Shown: positions 45,488-54,852 of the stretch, in pieces
Layout of the letters: the number at the start of each line of letters is the position of its first letter
Numbering within the stretch: position 1 is the first letter of the stretch
From: CBDAQR01 sp965199055
GTDB taxonomy: Bacteria; Pseudomonadota; Gammaproteobacteria; Pseudomonadales; Halieaceae
DNA: 64,000 nucleotides
Assembly: GCA_965199055.1 (NCBI GenBank)
Contig: CBDAQR010000008.1
Coordinates: 1-64,000 of the forward strand
Direction of reading: 5' to 3'
Program-made: the position numbers and the translations under genes
Notes under the pieces: model-generated
Database searches by the model: none
The model's input: only the letters and a program-made list of their open reading frames with translations
What the model was told of the DNA's origin: nothing

Positions 45488-45802
45488 TTATCGAATATTT
45501 TTCAGCTCGTCGGACATCAAGAGAGCCATACCCTTTTTTAATATGTCTTTCTCTGTTTCCAGCCGTTTGATCTGACGTTCCAGGTCGCGAATACGGCGCT
45601 GCTCCTCGGTCAGTGGCGTGCCTTTCTGAGGTGTTTCTCCCGAGCGCTCTAGCCGAAGCTGGCGAACCCAGCCCTCCACTGAAGATTTACTGACGTTCAT
45701 CGCTTCACTCGCGGCTCTGACGGTATAGCCTTGGTCAACGACTAATTGTGCGACTTCGAGTCGAAACTCCGGGCTAAAGTTTGGTCTGGATCGTTTGGTC
45801 AT
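45488..45802 (-). CDS. IS3-family OrfA
   Basis: 104 residues, MTKRSRPNFSPEFRLEVAQL, helix-turn-helix and a leucine zipper (RIRDLERQIKRLETEKDILK). Ends SDELKNIR. Confidence 0.92.
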   Translation of the reverse strand: MTKRSRPNFSPEFRLEVAQLVVDQGYTVRAASEAMNVSKSSVEGWVRQLRLERSGETPQKGTPLTEEQRRIRDLERQIKRLETEKDILKKGMALLMSDELKNIR

Positions 45803-45873
45803 TTGCTCACCTGTGTCTTGAGGGGTGATAGTATCACCCAGATTCAGGTGGCCAAATTCAGTGTGCCACTACA

Positions 45874-46804
45874 AACCGCAAGCTCAAGCAGATGTATGCC
45901 GATCTCAGCCTGAAGAGTCAGATGCAGGAAGAGATCATAAAAAAGCTTTAGGGCCAGTCCATCGTCGGCAGTGGGTTGATCGTTTGCGCAAGGATTACCC
46001 TGTCAGCATTCGAGCGGCCTGTGGTGCAGCCGCGCTAAGTCGCACGGCGTATTACTACACGCCCAAGCGAGTAGATGATAGTGAGCTGATTGATGCGTTG
46101 CTGGCCTTGGTTGAGAAGCACCCTCGCTGGGGTTTTCCAAAGCTGTGTAAGCGGCTCAGAGCGTTGGGTAAACGTTGGAATCACAAACGGATTTACCGTG
46201 TTTATATGGAGTTAAAACTGAATATACGGCGTAAAGTAAAACGCAGGATACCGAATAGGAATCCGTTGCCATTGCGCGTTCCTAGATCAGCCAATATCTG
46301 TTGGTCGATGGATTTTATGAGCGATACCTTGCGTCACGGTCATCGGTTTCGCACGTTCAATGTGGTTGATGATTTCAATCGAGAAGTGTTAGCGATAGAT
46401 ATCAATTCGGGCATTACTACGGAGCGAGTGATACATACATTAGATCGTATTGCAGCCTGGCGAGGCTATCCCGCTATTATCAGGGTTGATAATGGCCCTG
46501 AATTTACATCAGGGGCGTTGGCTGAATGGGCGCAAGCGCATGGAATTCAGATCGATTTCATCAAGCCCGGCAAGCCTTACCAAAATGGATTTATCGAACG
46601 TTTTAATCGCACGTATCGAGAGGAAGTATTGGACTTATATCTGTTCGAGACATTGCAGGAAGTTCGAGAGATCACGGATGACTGGATCGTGTTGTATAAC
46701 CATGAACGACCCCATGATGGATTGAACGATATGACACCCGTTCAATACCGAGAAGTGGCTTAATTTTTCTATGAATGGGTGGTTAGCTGTTTGGGGTATT
46801 TACA
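45874..46804 (+). mobile_element. IS407-like element, copy C (5' truncated)
   Basis: Begins inside orfA at AACCGCAAGCTCAAG and runs to the normal right end TTTACA. The first ~260 bp were replaced by the IS3 element at 44614. orfB is complete but lacks its promoter and most of orfA. Confidence 0.93.
45984..46763 (+). CDS. IS407-like OrfB (copy C)
   Basis: Identical DDE protein to copies A, B and D. Without OrfA it is unlikely to form a functional transposase by itself. Confidence 0.9.
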   Translation: MRKDYPVSIRAACGAAALSRTAYYYTPKRVDDSELIDALLALVEKHPRWGFPKLCKRLRALGKRWNHKRIYRVYMELKLNIRRKVKRRIPNRNPLPLRVPRSANICWSMDFMSDTLRHGHRFRTFNVVDDFNREVLAIDINSGITTERVIHTLDRIAAWRGYPAIIRVDNGPEFTSGALAEWAQAHGIQIDFIKPGKPYQNGFIERFNRTYREEVLDLYLFETLQEVREITDDWIVLYNHERPHDGLNDMTPVQYREVA

Positions 46805-46859
46805 GGAAGAGGCCCTGTTCGCCTTTTAATTTGCAGGCGTCCGTCGCAAAATAGGCTGC

Positions 46860-47048
46860 ATGACTGAAGACCAACCCAGACTGTCGGCGGAAGATCAGGC
46901 CAAAGTCGATGAATATCTCTCCCGGGGTGTAAACTCCGTGGAGAGAAAGCCTTTTCGGCCTCTCAGACTCCTGGCAATGCTGGTGGTCTGCGTCACCGCC
47001 CTCAGCGTATTAAGCCTGTTCCTGGCCCAGTTTGCCGGGGTTTACTAA
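46860..47048 (+). CDS. DUF3094 family small membrane protein
   Basis: 62 residues: MTEDQPRLSAEDQAKVDEYL, a basic turn (VERKPFRPLRLL) and one membrane span (LAMLVVCVTALSVLSLFLAQ). This family is found as a conserved single gene in Pseudomonas-like and related marine gammaproteobacteria; its role is unknown. AGG lies 7 nt before the ATG. It and the tRNA directly downstream are the most core-genome-like sequences in the window. Confidence 0.85.
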   Translation: MTEDQPRLSAEDQAKVDEYLSRGVNSVERKPFRPLRLLAMLVVCVTALSVLSLFLAQFAGVY

Positions 47049-47062
47049 GCAGCGCGCTCTGG

Positions 47063-47068
47063 TATAGT
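47063..47068 (+). promoter_or_regulatory. -10 box of the tRNA-Pro gene
   Basis: TATAGT, with TTTACT 16 bp upstream and a GC-rich discriminator (AGCGCGCC), as usual for stable-RNA promoters. Confidence 0.6.
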
Positions 47069-47086
47069 AGCGCGCCTCTCTACTGT

Positions 47087-47163
47087 CGGTGTGTAGCGCA
47101 GCCTGGTAGCGCACTTCCTTCGGGAGGAAGGGGTCGGAGGTTCGAATCCTCTCACACCGACCA
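47087..47163 (+). tRNA. tRNA-Pro (anticodon CGG)
   Basis: 77 nt including encoded CCA. Acceptor stem CGGTGTG/CACACCG, D arm GCGCAGCCTGGTAGCGC, anticodon stem CTTCC/GGAAG with loop TTCGGGA, variable loop GGGTC, T arm GGAGG-TTCGAAT-CCTCT. All stems pair. It reads CCG codons. A tRNA-Pro 3' end is a common integration site, but I found no second copy of the 3' end in the window. Confidence 0.97.
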
Positions 47164-47341
47164 ATTTACCATTAAAATCAATAGATTAAGTGGCCGAATG
47201 CCTGCCGGCTCTTGCTTGTCTGGACGCAAGTTCTATGGCCAGCATATATCCAGCTTCAGATAGGGTATAAGTGCAATCATCCGATCTTTAAGTGTGCTTC
47301 TGTAAATACCCCAAACAGCTAACCACCCATTCATAGAAAAA

Positions 47342-48121
47342 TTAAGCCACTTCTCGGTATTGAACGGGTGTCATATCGTTCAATCCATCATGGGGTCGTT
47401 CATGGTTATACAACACGATCCAGTCATCCGTGATCTCTCGAACTTCCTGCAATGTCTCGAACAGATATAAGTCCAATACTTCCTCTCGATACGTGCGATT
47501 AAAACGTTCGATAAATCCATTTTGGTAAGGCTTGCCGGGCTTGATGAAATCGATCTGAATTCCATGCGCTTGCGCCCATTCAGCCAACGCCCCTGATGTA
47601 AATTCAGGGCCATTATCAACCCTGATAATAGCGGGATAGCCTCGCCAGGCTGCAATACGATCTAATGTATGTATCACTCGCTCCGTAGTAATGCCCGAAT
47701 TGATATCTATCGCTAACACTTCTCGATTGAAATCATCAACCACATTGAACGTGCGAAACCGATGACCGTGACGCAAGGTATCGCTCATAAAATCCATCGA
47801 CCAACAGATATTGGCTGATCTAGGAACGCGCAATGGCAACGGATTCCTATTCGGTATCCTGCGTTTTACTTTACGCCGTATATTCAGTTTTAACTCCATA
47901 TAAACACGGTAAATCCGTTTGTGATTCCAACGTTTACCCAACGCTCTGAGCCGCTTACACAGCTTTGGAAAACCCCAGCGAGGGTGCTTCTCAACCAAGG
48001 CCAGCAACGCATCAATCAGCTCACTATCATCTACTCGCTTGGGCGTGTAGTAATACGCCGTGCGACTTAGCGCGGCTGCACCACAGGCCGCTCGAATGCT
48101 GACAGGGTAATCCTTGCGCAA
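47342..48121 (-). CDS. IS407-like OrfB (copy D)
   Basis: Identical to the OrfB of copies A, B and C. Confidence 0.93.
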   Translation of the reverse strand: MRKDYPVSIRAACGAAALSRTAYYYTPKRVDDSELIDALLALVEKHPRWGFPKLCKRLRALGKRWNHKRIYRVYMELKLNIRRKVKRRIPNRNPLPLRVPRSANICWSMDFMSDTLRHGHRFRTFNVVDDFNREVLAIDINSGITTERVIHTLDRIAAWRGYPAIIRVDNGPEFTSGALAEWAQAHGIQIDFIKPGKPYQNGFIERFNRTYREEVLDLYLFETLQEVREITDDWIVLYNHERPHDGLNDMTPVQYREVA

Positions 48122-48153
48122 ACGATCAACCCACTGCCGACGATGGACTGGCC

Positions 48154-48417
48154 CTAAAGCTTTTTTATGATCTCTTCCTGCATCTGACTCTTCAGGCTGA
48201 GATCGGCATACATCTGCTTGAGCTTGCGGTTCTCTTCTTCAAGTTCCTTGAGCCGCCGTACATCGGAGGCTTCCATTCCACCGTACTTAGAGCGCCACTT
48301 GTAAAAGGTGCTGAGTCCAATGCCATGCTCTCGACATATGTCCGGAACCGGCACTCCGCTTTCTGCTTGTTTGAGAAACGCCACAATCTGCGTTTCGCTG
48401 AACTTCGATTTGCGCAT
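48154..48417 (-). CDS. IS407-like OrfA (copy D)
   Basis: Identical to the OrfA of copies A and B. Confidence 0.92.
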   Translation of the reverse strand: MRKSKFSETQIVAFLKQAESGVPVPDICREHGIGLSTFYKWRSKYGGMEASDVRRLKELEEENRKLKQMYADLSLKSQMQEEIIKKL

Positions 48418-48491
48418 ATGTAAAAACTCCTATCACGTTAGTTTATAGAAATTTCTACGTATGAGTGGCGCTATTTTACGGGGTACTTACA

Positions 48492-48749
48492 CATGGACTC
48501 AATCTCATAGAGTGCATCTTCCATCGCGGGGTCACTGAGGTTGTAGAACAGCTGCATGCAATGAACACGCAACATCACTGACAAGGGGTAGGGTCGGCGA
48601 CCATTGCCGGGTTGGGCATAATGGCGGGCTATCTTCTTTTCCCATCGTTTCCAGGGAATCAACCCGTCCATCTGCTCAAGAAACTTCTCACGGCGTGTTT
48701 TACGTTTCTTGACGGTGTATTCCGCTTCCGAGAAACTGGCCTGATCCAT
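48492..48749 (-). pseudogene. IS5-family transposase, N-terminal fragment
   Basis: ATG 48749: MDQASFSEAEYTVKKRKTRR, FLEQMDGLIPWKRWEKKIAR and LRVHCMQLFYNLSDPAMEDA. This is the DUF772-type N-terminus of IS5-group transposases; the catalytic domain is removed by IS copy D. Confidence 0.85.
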
Positions 48750-48836
48750 GATTTTTACCTGAAAATACTGATGGGACAATTATCGCATTTTTGAGGGACT
48801 CAATCAGAGGTTTCTTAGTATTGGGAGGACAGAGAA

Positions 48837-49000
48837 TGGGTATCAAACGCCACAAACCCGAAGAGATTGTTACAAAATTGCGCCAGGTGATGTGCTTGTT
48901 GGACAAGGGATTAGCCGTCCGGATGCGATACGGCAGGTTAGTATCACTGAACAAATCTATTACTGCTGGAAGAAGCAATATGGTGGTGGCGGCGAACAGA
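48837..49000 (+). pseudogene. IS3-family OrfA relic
   Basis: MGIKRHKPEEIVTKLRQV then, after a frameshift, VLVGQGISRPDAIRQVSITE and YYCWKKQYGG: a degraded OrfA of another IS3 group. GGGAGGACAGAGA precedes the ATG. No OrfB follows. Confidence 0.75.
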
Positions 49001-49130
49001 CGATGTGCTTCCTCTCCTTTGAAAATTTATTGAGCACCAGACCAGCGACCATCACGAAGAAATAGCCCGCTGATGCAGGGCATGATCGCCGACTGGTGAC
49101 AACAGCTGCGTTAACGGAATCCATCCCAGG

Positions 49131-49652
49131 CTAGAGCTTGCGATAGTCGGGATGCCCTGGCTGCCGAATCTGCAGGATTGGCAGATTCAGTCCTGCCGCC
49201 TCAAGGTTATCCAGCCCGTGGGGTAACTGGTAGGTAAAGTCCAGCGCGTAACGGCGACTGGCGATACGCCATTCGCCATCGCGTTTATGCATCTCATCCA
49301 GGTAACGTCCGCCGAATAAATGGTCCTGTTTGCTGCCATCTTCGGCCTGCGTGGCACTGACCGTAAAGCCGTAGCTTTCCGCCCGGGCCACGTCACCATC
49401 TATATCGATCAGCAATCCACCCACTAGGTGCCAACGCCGAATCGCAGATAGTTCGGCCGCCATCACCACCGGAATAAAGCCCTCTGCATCGCCGGTGTAG
49501 AAGCCATAGTCAATCTGCGCGTCCGGCCAGTAGCAGGCGGCCTGCCCTTCTTCGTCAAGCCAGTCCAGGGTGTGGCTGTAGCGCATGAGCAGTTCCTCAC
49601 AGGCTTTTTTATCCAGTAGTTCCTGCAGATCCGATTCCAGCTGTGAATCCAT
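49131..49652 (-). CDS. SnoaL-like (NTF2-fold) protein
   Basis: 173 residues from ATG 49652 (AAGGAGGTG 8 nt upstream). MDSQLESDLQELLDKKACEE, then RYSHTLDWLDEEGQAACYWP, HLVGGLLIDIDGDVARAESY and RDGEWRIASRRYALDFTYQL follow the SnoaL_4 pattern with a cone-shaped pocket. Such proteins act as small hydratases, isomerases or dehydratases, or bind a substrate. It is divergent from the P450 gene with a 77-bp shared promoter region, which suggests joint regulation in the catabolism of a hydrophobic compound. Substrate unknown. Confidence 0.78.
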   Translation of the reverse strand: MDSQLESDLQELLDKKACEELLMRYSHTLDWLDEEGQAACYWPDAQIDYGFYTGDAEGFIPVVMAAELSAIRRWHLVGGLLIDIDGDVARAESYGFTVSATQAEDGSKQDHLFGGRYLDEMHKRDGEWRIASRRYALDFTYQLPHGLDNLEAAGLNLPILQIRQPGHPDYRKL

Positions 49653-49729
49653 AAGCACCTCCTTGACTTTAATGGCCCGACTATCACACAGTGATGCCTG
49701 CATCACAAGCGTCCACAAAAGGTAAGACC

Positions 49730-50986
49730 ATGATCCAGGAAACGCCTGACATAAACATGCTTGACCCTGCTGTGCAGCAGTGTCCGTACCCTGCATACCG
49801 ACAGTTGCACGCCGAAGCACCGGTGTATCTGTGCCCCAATACCGGCATGTATTTCATCACCCGCTTCGATGATGTGCGTAAAGTGCTCACCGATGACCAA
49901 CGCTTCAGTAACCAGACCCAACTGTCTGGCAGCGAAAAATCCTTAAGCCCAAGAGAACAGGCCGTTGTGGATCTGTTTGAAAGCGAGGGCTGGCTACCCG
50001 CGGCCACCCTGGCCGGCAGAGATGATCCAGACCACAAAGCAATGCGTGGCGTCTTCAACGAGGCTTTTCGGCCCAAGAAGATTGCCGAGCTCGACGATGA
50101 AGTGCGCGAACTGGCCTACAAACTGATCGATGACTTTATCGATGATGGTCAATGCGATTGGGTGAGCCAGTTTGCCATTCCCCTGCCGCTAGTGATCATC
50201 GGTCGGCAGATGGGTGCCAACCCGGAAGACATCTGGCGCATCAAGGAATGGACCGAGGCCTTTTTCCATCGTATCAGCCTGATGCTCAACGAGGAACAGG
50301 AACTGGATAGAGTGCGCAAAGAGATCGAGGCACAGCACTACTTTCAGCCCATTTTTGACAAACTGCGCGCACAACCGGATGACTCCCTGCTGAGCGTGCT
50401 CGTCAACACCGTGATCGAAGAATGGGGCCGGCCCCTCAATGACCATGAACTGCACGCCGAGATGATGGCCGATACCTTTGTCGGCGGCTCCGAAACCACC
50501 ACCAATGCTATTTCTGCAGGCGTTAAATTATTGATCGAACACCCACGGGTCTGGCAGCAGCTGAGAAGTGATCCCGAGCGATATCTCAAAACCTTTGTCG
50601 AAGAAGTGCTGCGGCTGGAATCACCGGTGCAAAGCTTAATGCGCAAAACCACTTGTGAGGTCGAACTCAGCGGTGTCACTATTCCCGCTGGCAGCCTGCT
50701 CAACATACGTTATGCGGCCGCTAATCGGGATGAGAACCGGTTTGAGCGAGCCACCGAGATTGACCTTGAGCGCAAGAATGCAGGAGGGCATATGGCCTTT
50801 GGCTCCGGCAAGCATCACTGCCTGGGCGCACCACTGGCCCGTAGTGAGCTGTTCTGGACATTTACCGCACTGGTCAATCGTGTCGAGGAGATGTGGTTCA
50901 CACCAGACAAAAACACGTTCGAGTACCACCCCCACTTTCTGCTGCGCTCACTGAAGGCACTGCATATCGGCTTTAAGCCCCGCTGA
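49730..50986 (+). CDS. Cytochrome P450
   Basis: 418 residues from ATG 49730 (AAGGTAAGACC before it). Bacterial class I type: no membrane anchor. I-helix MADTFVGGSETTTNAISAGV (acid-alcohol pair E-T), K-helix ExxR in FVEEVLRLESP, and the haem loop FGSGKHHCLGAPLAR with Cys at about residue 364. It would mono-oxygenate a small hydrophobic substrate using electrons from a ferredoxin and reductase encoded elsewhere. Divergent to the SnoaL-like gene. Intact; no ferredoxin gene nearby. Confidence 0.93.
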   Translation: MIQETPDINMLDPAVQQCPYPAYRQLHAEAPVYLCPNTGMYFITRFDDVRKVLTDDQRFSNQTQLSGSEKSLSPREQAVVDLFESEGWLPAATLAGRDDPDHKAMRGVFNEAFRPKKIAELDDEVRELAYKLIDDFIDDGQCDWVSQFAIPLPLVIIGRQMGANPEDIWRIKEWTEAFFHRISLMLNEEQELDRVRKEIEAQHYFQPIFDKLRAQPDDSLLSVLVNTVIEEWGRPLNDHELHAEMMADTFVGGSETTTNAISAGVKLLIEHPRVWQQLRSDPERYLKTFVEEVLRLESPVQSLMRKTTCEVELSGVTIPAGSLLNIRYAAANRDENRFERATEIDLERKNAGGHMAFGSGKHHCLGAPLARSELFWTFTALVNRVEEMWFTPDKNTFEYHPHFLLRSLKALHIGFKPR

Positions 50987-51117
50987 ATATCGACCACCTG
51001 CACCAGGTTTGTCCGGTAGGGATAACCAGAGTTGTCGATAATGCGCTGCTTGGTTTCGGCCTGCTCTTGTTCTGTGAGCGGATGGTCCAAGCGTAGCCGC
51101 AGCCCAATGGTATCCAA
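50987..51117 (-). other. Unassigned coding fragment
   Basis: Minus-strand frame DTIGLRLRLDHPLTEQEQAE, TKQRIIDNSGYPYRTNLVQV ends at the left edge of the IS5-type element. It looks coding but has no recognisable family; the frame continues antisense into the P450 gene. Possibly a gene end cut by the element. Confidence 0.3.
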
Positions 51118-51120
51118 TGC

Positions 51121-52403
51121 AGGGCATCTCTAAAAATGCGAGTCAAACGCGTTTTGAGCCGATAGAATGCTCAATCACAGCCGGACCGTGATGGGAGGGT
51201 GTCGCAGACGGGTCAGATGGGATTTTTCGATGTCGAGGCGCGCTACGCTGGGCTTGACGCCAGGAACGACCCACTGTTGGCGATCAATGCGGTGGTGCCA
51301 TGGGAACGCTTTCGTCCGTTTTTGGAGAGCATCTGGCGCAAGCCTGCTGAAGAGCGCAAGTCGAGTGCGGCCGCAAGCCTTGGGAGGCGATTGTCATGTT
51401 CAAGGCGATTTTGCTCAGCGGGTTGTACAATTTGTCGGACGATCAGGTGGAGTATCAACTTCGCGACCGGCTTTCGTTCGTGCGCTTTCTCGGACTCGGT
51501 CTGGAAGACACAGTCCCGGATGCCAGGACGGTTTGGCTGTACCGTGAACAACTGGCGCAAGCCGGTGCTGTCGAGCAGATACTGGCTGATTTCGATCGTT
51601 ATTGAAGGGATCAGGGTTATGTCGCCAAGGGCGGCCAGATCATTGATGCGTCGATGGTGCCGGTGCCCAGGCAACACAACACCAGGGATGAGAACAGGCA
51701 GATCAAGGCGGGCGAAGTGCCCGGGGATTGGGCCGACAAACCAGCGAAGGCCCGTCAGAAAGATACCGACGCCCGTTGGACGAAGAAGAACGGCAAGAGC
51801 CATTACGGCGACAAGAACCCCATCAACGCGGATCGCAGATACACGCTGGTGCGGCGTTATGACGTGACGGATGCTTCGGTGCACGACAGCCAGACAGTGG
51901 ACGCGATCCGTGATGACAACAATACGGCCAAGGGTGTCTGGGCGGACAGCGCCTGTCGCTCAGTCTCTATCGAGGCAAAGCTGAAGGAGAAGGGGTTGAA
52001 GAGCCATATTCACCGTAAAGCCCAACGGGGCAAGCCGCTCGGTGCGCACGAGAAGCGCGGGAATACAACCCGTTCCAGGGTGCGTGTCCGAGTCGAGCAC
52101 ATCTTCGGATCGCGGACCAACGATTTGGGGGGGGACGTTGATACGCTCTGTCGGCATGCTCCGGGCGAAAGCGCGGGCCGGGTTGAAGAACTTGACTGAC
52201 CACATACGCAGGTTCACCTGTCTCGATGGGCTCCGGCCGCGCCAACGTGACAATGTTCAGGGGGAAATCCGTCTAAATGACCTGAAAAAGGCCAGGAAAA
52301 TGCCAAAAATGGCCCAGCAACACACGCCTTGTGTGCGGCACCGGTCCGTCAAACCGACGCTTGTCTGTCAACTGGCCAAAAACCCTATTATTCGAGGTGC
52401 CCT
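51121..52403 (+). mobile_element. IS5-family element, degenerate, 1283 bp
   Basis: Ends AGGGCATCTCTAAAAAT and, reverse-complemented, AGGGCACCTCGAATAAT. The transposase inside has three lesions. No clear target duplication. Confidence 0.8.
51199..52260 (+). pseudogene. IS5-family transposase with frameshifts and a stop
   Basis: MGFFDVEARYAGLDARNDPL and VVPWERFRPFLESIWRKP are followed by a shift at about 51375, then AIVMFKAILLSGLYNLSDDQ and LGLEDTVPDARTVWLYREQL, a TGA at 51603, GGQIIDASMVPVPRQHN, HDSQTVDAIRD and RVRVEHIFG. A second shift at a run of seven G (about 52127-52133) separates the tail GMLRAKARAGLKNLT. The DDE residues are spread over these frames, so no active enzyme is expected. 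Confidence 0.82.
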
Positions 52404-52428
52404 GTAGTTAAAAATTGTGGTTGCTCGC

Positions 52429-52716
52429 CTACGGAACCAACCGCCGTAAACCATCGGTCATAGTTTCCTTATGGAGCCGCACCTGTGCCAAATCATAAGA
52501 AGATTGCAACCGTAGCCAGTGATCGGCCGTTGAACCAATGACCGCTTCTAACCGTACAGCCATTTCTGGCGATATGCCACTTGCACCAGTCAACACACGG
52601 TGAAGTTGTTGGCGGCTCACGCCAAGGGCTTTAGCTGCCTCTGCTGTGGTCAGATCAAGGGCATCAATATCATCTTTGAGACCTTCGCCTGGGTGGGGTG
52701 GATTAAACATAGCCAT
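52429..52716 (-). CDS. higA: HigA-type antitoxin
   Basis: 95 residues: HPGEGLKDDIDALDLTTAEA, AKALGVSRQQLHRVLTGASG, SPEMAVRLEAVIGSTADHWL. The XRE helix-turn-helix with the conserved NPPHPGE start is typical of HigA. It lies 13 bp after the toxin gene, the usual toxin-first order, and would repress the operon together with HigB. Confidence 0.92.
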   Translation of the reverse strand: MAMFNPPHPGEGLKDDIDALDLTTAEAAKALGVSRQQLHRVLTGASGISPEMAVRLEAVIGSTADHWLRLQSSYDLAQVRLHKETMTDGLRRLVP

Positions 52717-52729
52717 GATGAGCCTCCTT

Positions 52730-53008
52730 TCAGTGATATTGCTCTAAATCCAAAACATCGAATTTTCCGTCCTCATGGGTAAATGTGATCCGCCAAGGAC
52801 CACTGACGGTTACTGCCCATGTGCCTTTGCGCTCGCCTTTCAACTCGTGAAGGCGCAAGCCCGGACGGGTCAAATCATCAAGGGATGTTGCGCTGTCTAA
52901 ACCAGCAAGAATAATTCCGATTCTGCGACTTTGATCGGCACGGATGCCCTTTGTCGTCCCTGTATCGAAAAAATCACGCAATCCTTTGTGTCGAAATCCG
53001 GCAATCAT
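52730..53008 (-). CDS. higB: HigB-type toxin
   Basis: 92 residues: MIAGFRHKGLRDFFDTGTTK, LRLHELKGERKGTWAVTVSG and WRITFTHEDGKFDVLDLEQYH. This is the RelE-fold, ribosome-dependent mRNA interferase HigB; RPGLRLHELKG and PWRITF are family signatures. GAGAG precedes the ATG. Appears intact, as does its antitoxin. Confidence 0.92.
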   Translation of the reverse strand: MIAGFRHKGLRDFFDTGTTKGIRADQSRRIGIILAGLDSATSLDDLTRPGLRLHELKGERKGTWAVTVSGPWRITFTHEDGKFDVLDLEQYH

Positions 53009-53022
53009 CTCTCAAGAATAAC

Positions 53023-53038
53023 AATGTAACTTTACATT
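53023..53038. promoter_or_regulatory. Palindromic operator of higBA
   Basis: AATGTAA CT TTACATT, a perfect 16-bp palindrome 14 bp upstream of the higB start codon; the likely site of HigA or HigBA binding. Confidence 0.65.
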
Positions 53039-53063
53039 TTACAATAGGCACGTATTCCCAATT

Positions 53064-53450
53064 TTGTATGATTGTGTGGTTGACCATACATTGCGTAATG
53101 CAATGGGGAAAGGCAGAGGCAAGCAGTTTGTCTTCATCACCCGGCGTGACGCTCCCCCAACCAACAATTTGTCAGAACGTCTCCTGCGCAAGCCCAAGTT
53201 TTTGTTGATCCATATGCTGCCCCGCCAGCCGGTCCTTATGTTCGCGCGAGGCCGTTGTCTGGAACGACGCCACCACACTGGGCAGCATGTCAGTCAGGTG
53301 GCCCTGAATACGGTAAAACTGATGCGCCCCAAAAGCGGCGGTGAGGATGCAACGGTCTGCCCGTACCCGTTGCTGGAGTTGAAAAAACAGAAATCAAAGC
53401 TTACAACGAACGCTACCTGGCGTCGGAGAAATTTGGTAGTGTCAAATATC
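53064..53450 (+). pseudogene. Transposase-like relics and unassigned sequence
   Basis: GKGRGKQFVFITRRDAPPTN NLSERLLRK-type sequence (53100-53190) faintly recalls the RD-PP-NN-SER-LR stretch of IS66-type transposases. A second short frame ends NERYLASEKFGSVKYLSHF at 53464, unidentified. No intact gene is visible. Confidence 0.3.
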
Positions 53451-54745
53451 TTTCGCACTTTTGATTCTCATGCAACGACGGCTCCTTGGGTTTGATCCGC
53501 GAATAGCGGGGTCATGTTCATAGACTTACGGGTGGACCATTGGGTTCCTGCGATATGCCTCCATCTGGCTGCAGCCAGATGGAGACAGGATTTTCCATCC
53601 GGGAATGCACCGACAACGCGTGTTCGGCGCCGGATCTCGCGCATGATGCGCTCCAGCGGGTTGTTGGTCCTCAGCTTGATCCCATGGCTATCCGCAAAGC
53701 CGTAATAGGCCAGCGTCTCATCACCGTGCTCCTCCAGCCGCTCAGCCGCTTTCACCCGCTTCATGGCGCGCAGATCGGTGATGACAGCCTGCATCTTTTC
53801 GGTGGCAGCCTTCCGATCCTCCTGAGCGTGGATCGCCTTCAGCATCCGGCAGACGTCGCGCACCTTACCAGAAGGCACCAGACTGAAGACGTTGCGGTAG
53901 AAATGGACGATACAGCGCTGCCACTGAGCGTCCGGGAGACACTCCGCGGCGCTTTCCACCAGTCCTCGACAAGCATCAGAAACCACGAGCTGGACGGCCG
54001 TGAGACCGCGGTCAACCAGATGGCGCAGGAAAGCCGCCCCGCCGGATTTATCCTCCCTGGGGCCTTCCGTGATGCCCAGTATCTCCCGGTACCCGTCCGT
54101 CGTGACGCCAATGGCAACCCGAAGCGAAACATTCCGGACCTCACCCGCCCAGGAACGCTTCATCACAATTGCGTCCAGATACACGTAAGGGGGATCGCCT
54201 TCAATCCTGCGCTGTCGCCATGCGTCGATCCTGGCGTAGATCGTCTTGTTCAGGTTCGACACTGTGCTGGGGCTGACCCGGGTGCCCCATAAAGCCTCGG
54301 TGATATCCTCGACACGGCGCACTGAAACGCCGGCCAGGGACATCTCGATCAACGCCTCCTCGACCGAGCTTTCCCGGCGCTGGTACCGCTCAATAATGGC
54401 GGTCTCGAACGTTTGACGGCGCAGCTTCGGCATCTTAGGCTTCACCGGGCCAGCCTTCGTGTCTAGCGACCGCTCATAACGGCCCGCCCGCGTGTCCTTG
54501 CGGCCTTCGGTGCGCTCATACCGGCCTGCACCACACAGCCGATCTGCTTCCGCATCCAGCATCGCATTCAGTGCCTCTTCAACAGTGCCACGCACCCTCT
54601 CGCCTAAAGGGTCACGAATACGACCTTCATCAATCTGGATCACCTGCCCCATAGCTTCGGGCTTCTCTTCTTCTGCCATTCTATACTCCTCTCAATCAGC
54701 CTGAAAGGCACCATCGTCAAATGCAAATGTGCGAAACTTTTTATA
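53440..54745 (-). mobile_element. IS256-family element
   Basis: TTTCGCACTTTTG at the left (about 53451) and TTTCGCACATTTG reverse-complemented at the right (about 54727) mark imperfect terminal repeats around an intact transposase gene. Outer ends are approximate. Confidence 0.8.
53468..54679 (-). CDS. IS256-family transposase
   Basis: 403 residues: LNAMLDAEADRLCGAGRYER, VYLDAIVMKRSWAG, GYREILGITEGPREDKSG, VVSDACRGLVESAAECLPDA and the family signature SWQRCIVHFYRNV-like QRCIVHFYRNVFSLVP, ending with NNPLERIMREIRRRTRVVGA. All three acidic residues are present. It appears active. Confidence 0.94.
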   Translation of the reverse strand: MAEEEKPEAMGQVIQIDEGRIRDPLGERVRGTVEEALNAMLDAEADRLCGAGRYERTEGRKDTRAGRYERSLDTKAGPVKPKMPKLRRQTFETAIIERYQRRESSVEEALIEMSLAGVSVRRVEDITEALWGTRVSPSTVSNLNKTIYARIDAWRQRRIEGDPPYVYLDAIVMKRSWAGEVRNVSLRVAIGVTTDGYREILGITEGPREDKSGGAAFLRHLVDRGLTAVQLVVSDACRGLVESAAECLPDAQWQRCIVHFYRNVFSLVPSGKVRDVCRMLKAIHAQEDRKAATEKMQAVITDLRAMKRVKAAERLEEHGDETLAYYGFADSHGIKLRTNNPLERIMREIRRRTRVVGAFPDGKSCLHLAAARWRHIAGTQWSTRKSMNMTPLFADQTQGAVVA

Positions 54746-54852
54746 CGTTATCGACCATGTCGCTGATGTATGGGGGGAGCAAGCCCTGGGCAGCACGTAC
54801 TTCCAGCATCAGAAGCGCAATAATCGATACCCGAGTCCAATGAATAATTTTG

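Larger units (their letters stand above)
44614..45873 (-). mobile_element. IS3-family element, IS3-like group, 1260 bp
   Basis: Ends TGTAGTGGTCAACTAAAACT and, on the other strand, TGTAGTGGCACACTGAATTT. The right end abuts the inside of IS407-like copy C, so it probably inserted there and a deletion removed the left part of copy C. Flanks AGG and AAC do not match. Confidence 0.93.
47301..48491 (-). mobile_element. IS407-like element, 1191 bp, copy D
   Basis: Full-length and identical to copy A; flanks CTTC and CATG, no target duplication. It lies 137 bp after the tRNA-Pro and cuts an IS5-type transposase gene. Confidence 0.95.

Noticed and set aside
47087..47163. tRNA-Pro as attachment site of an island occupying the window
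   Set aside because: I found no second copy of the tRNA 3' end in the window; the next integrase sequence is a distant relic at 24716.
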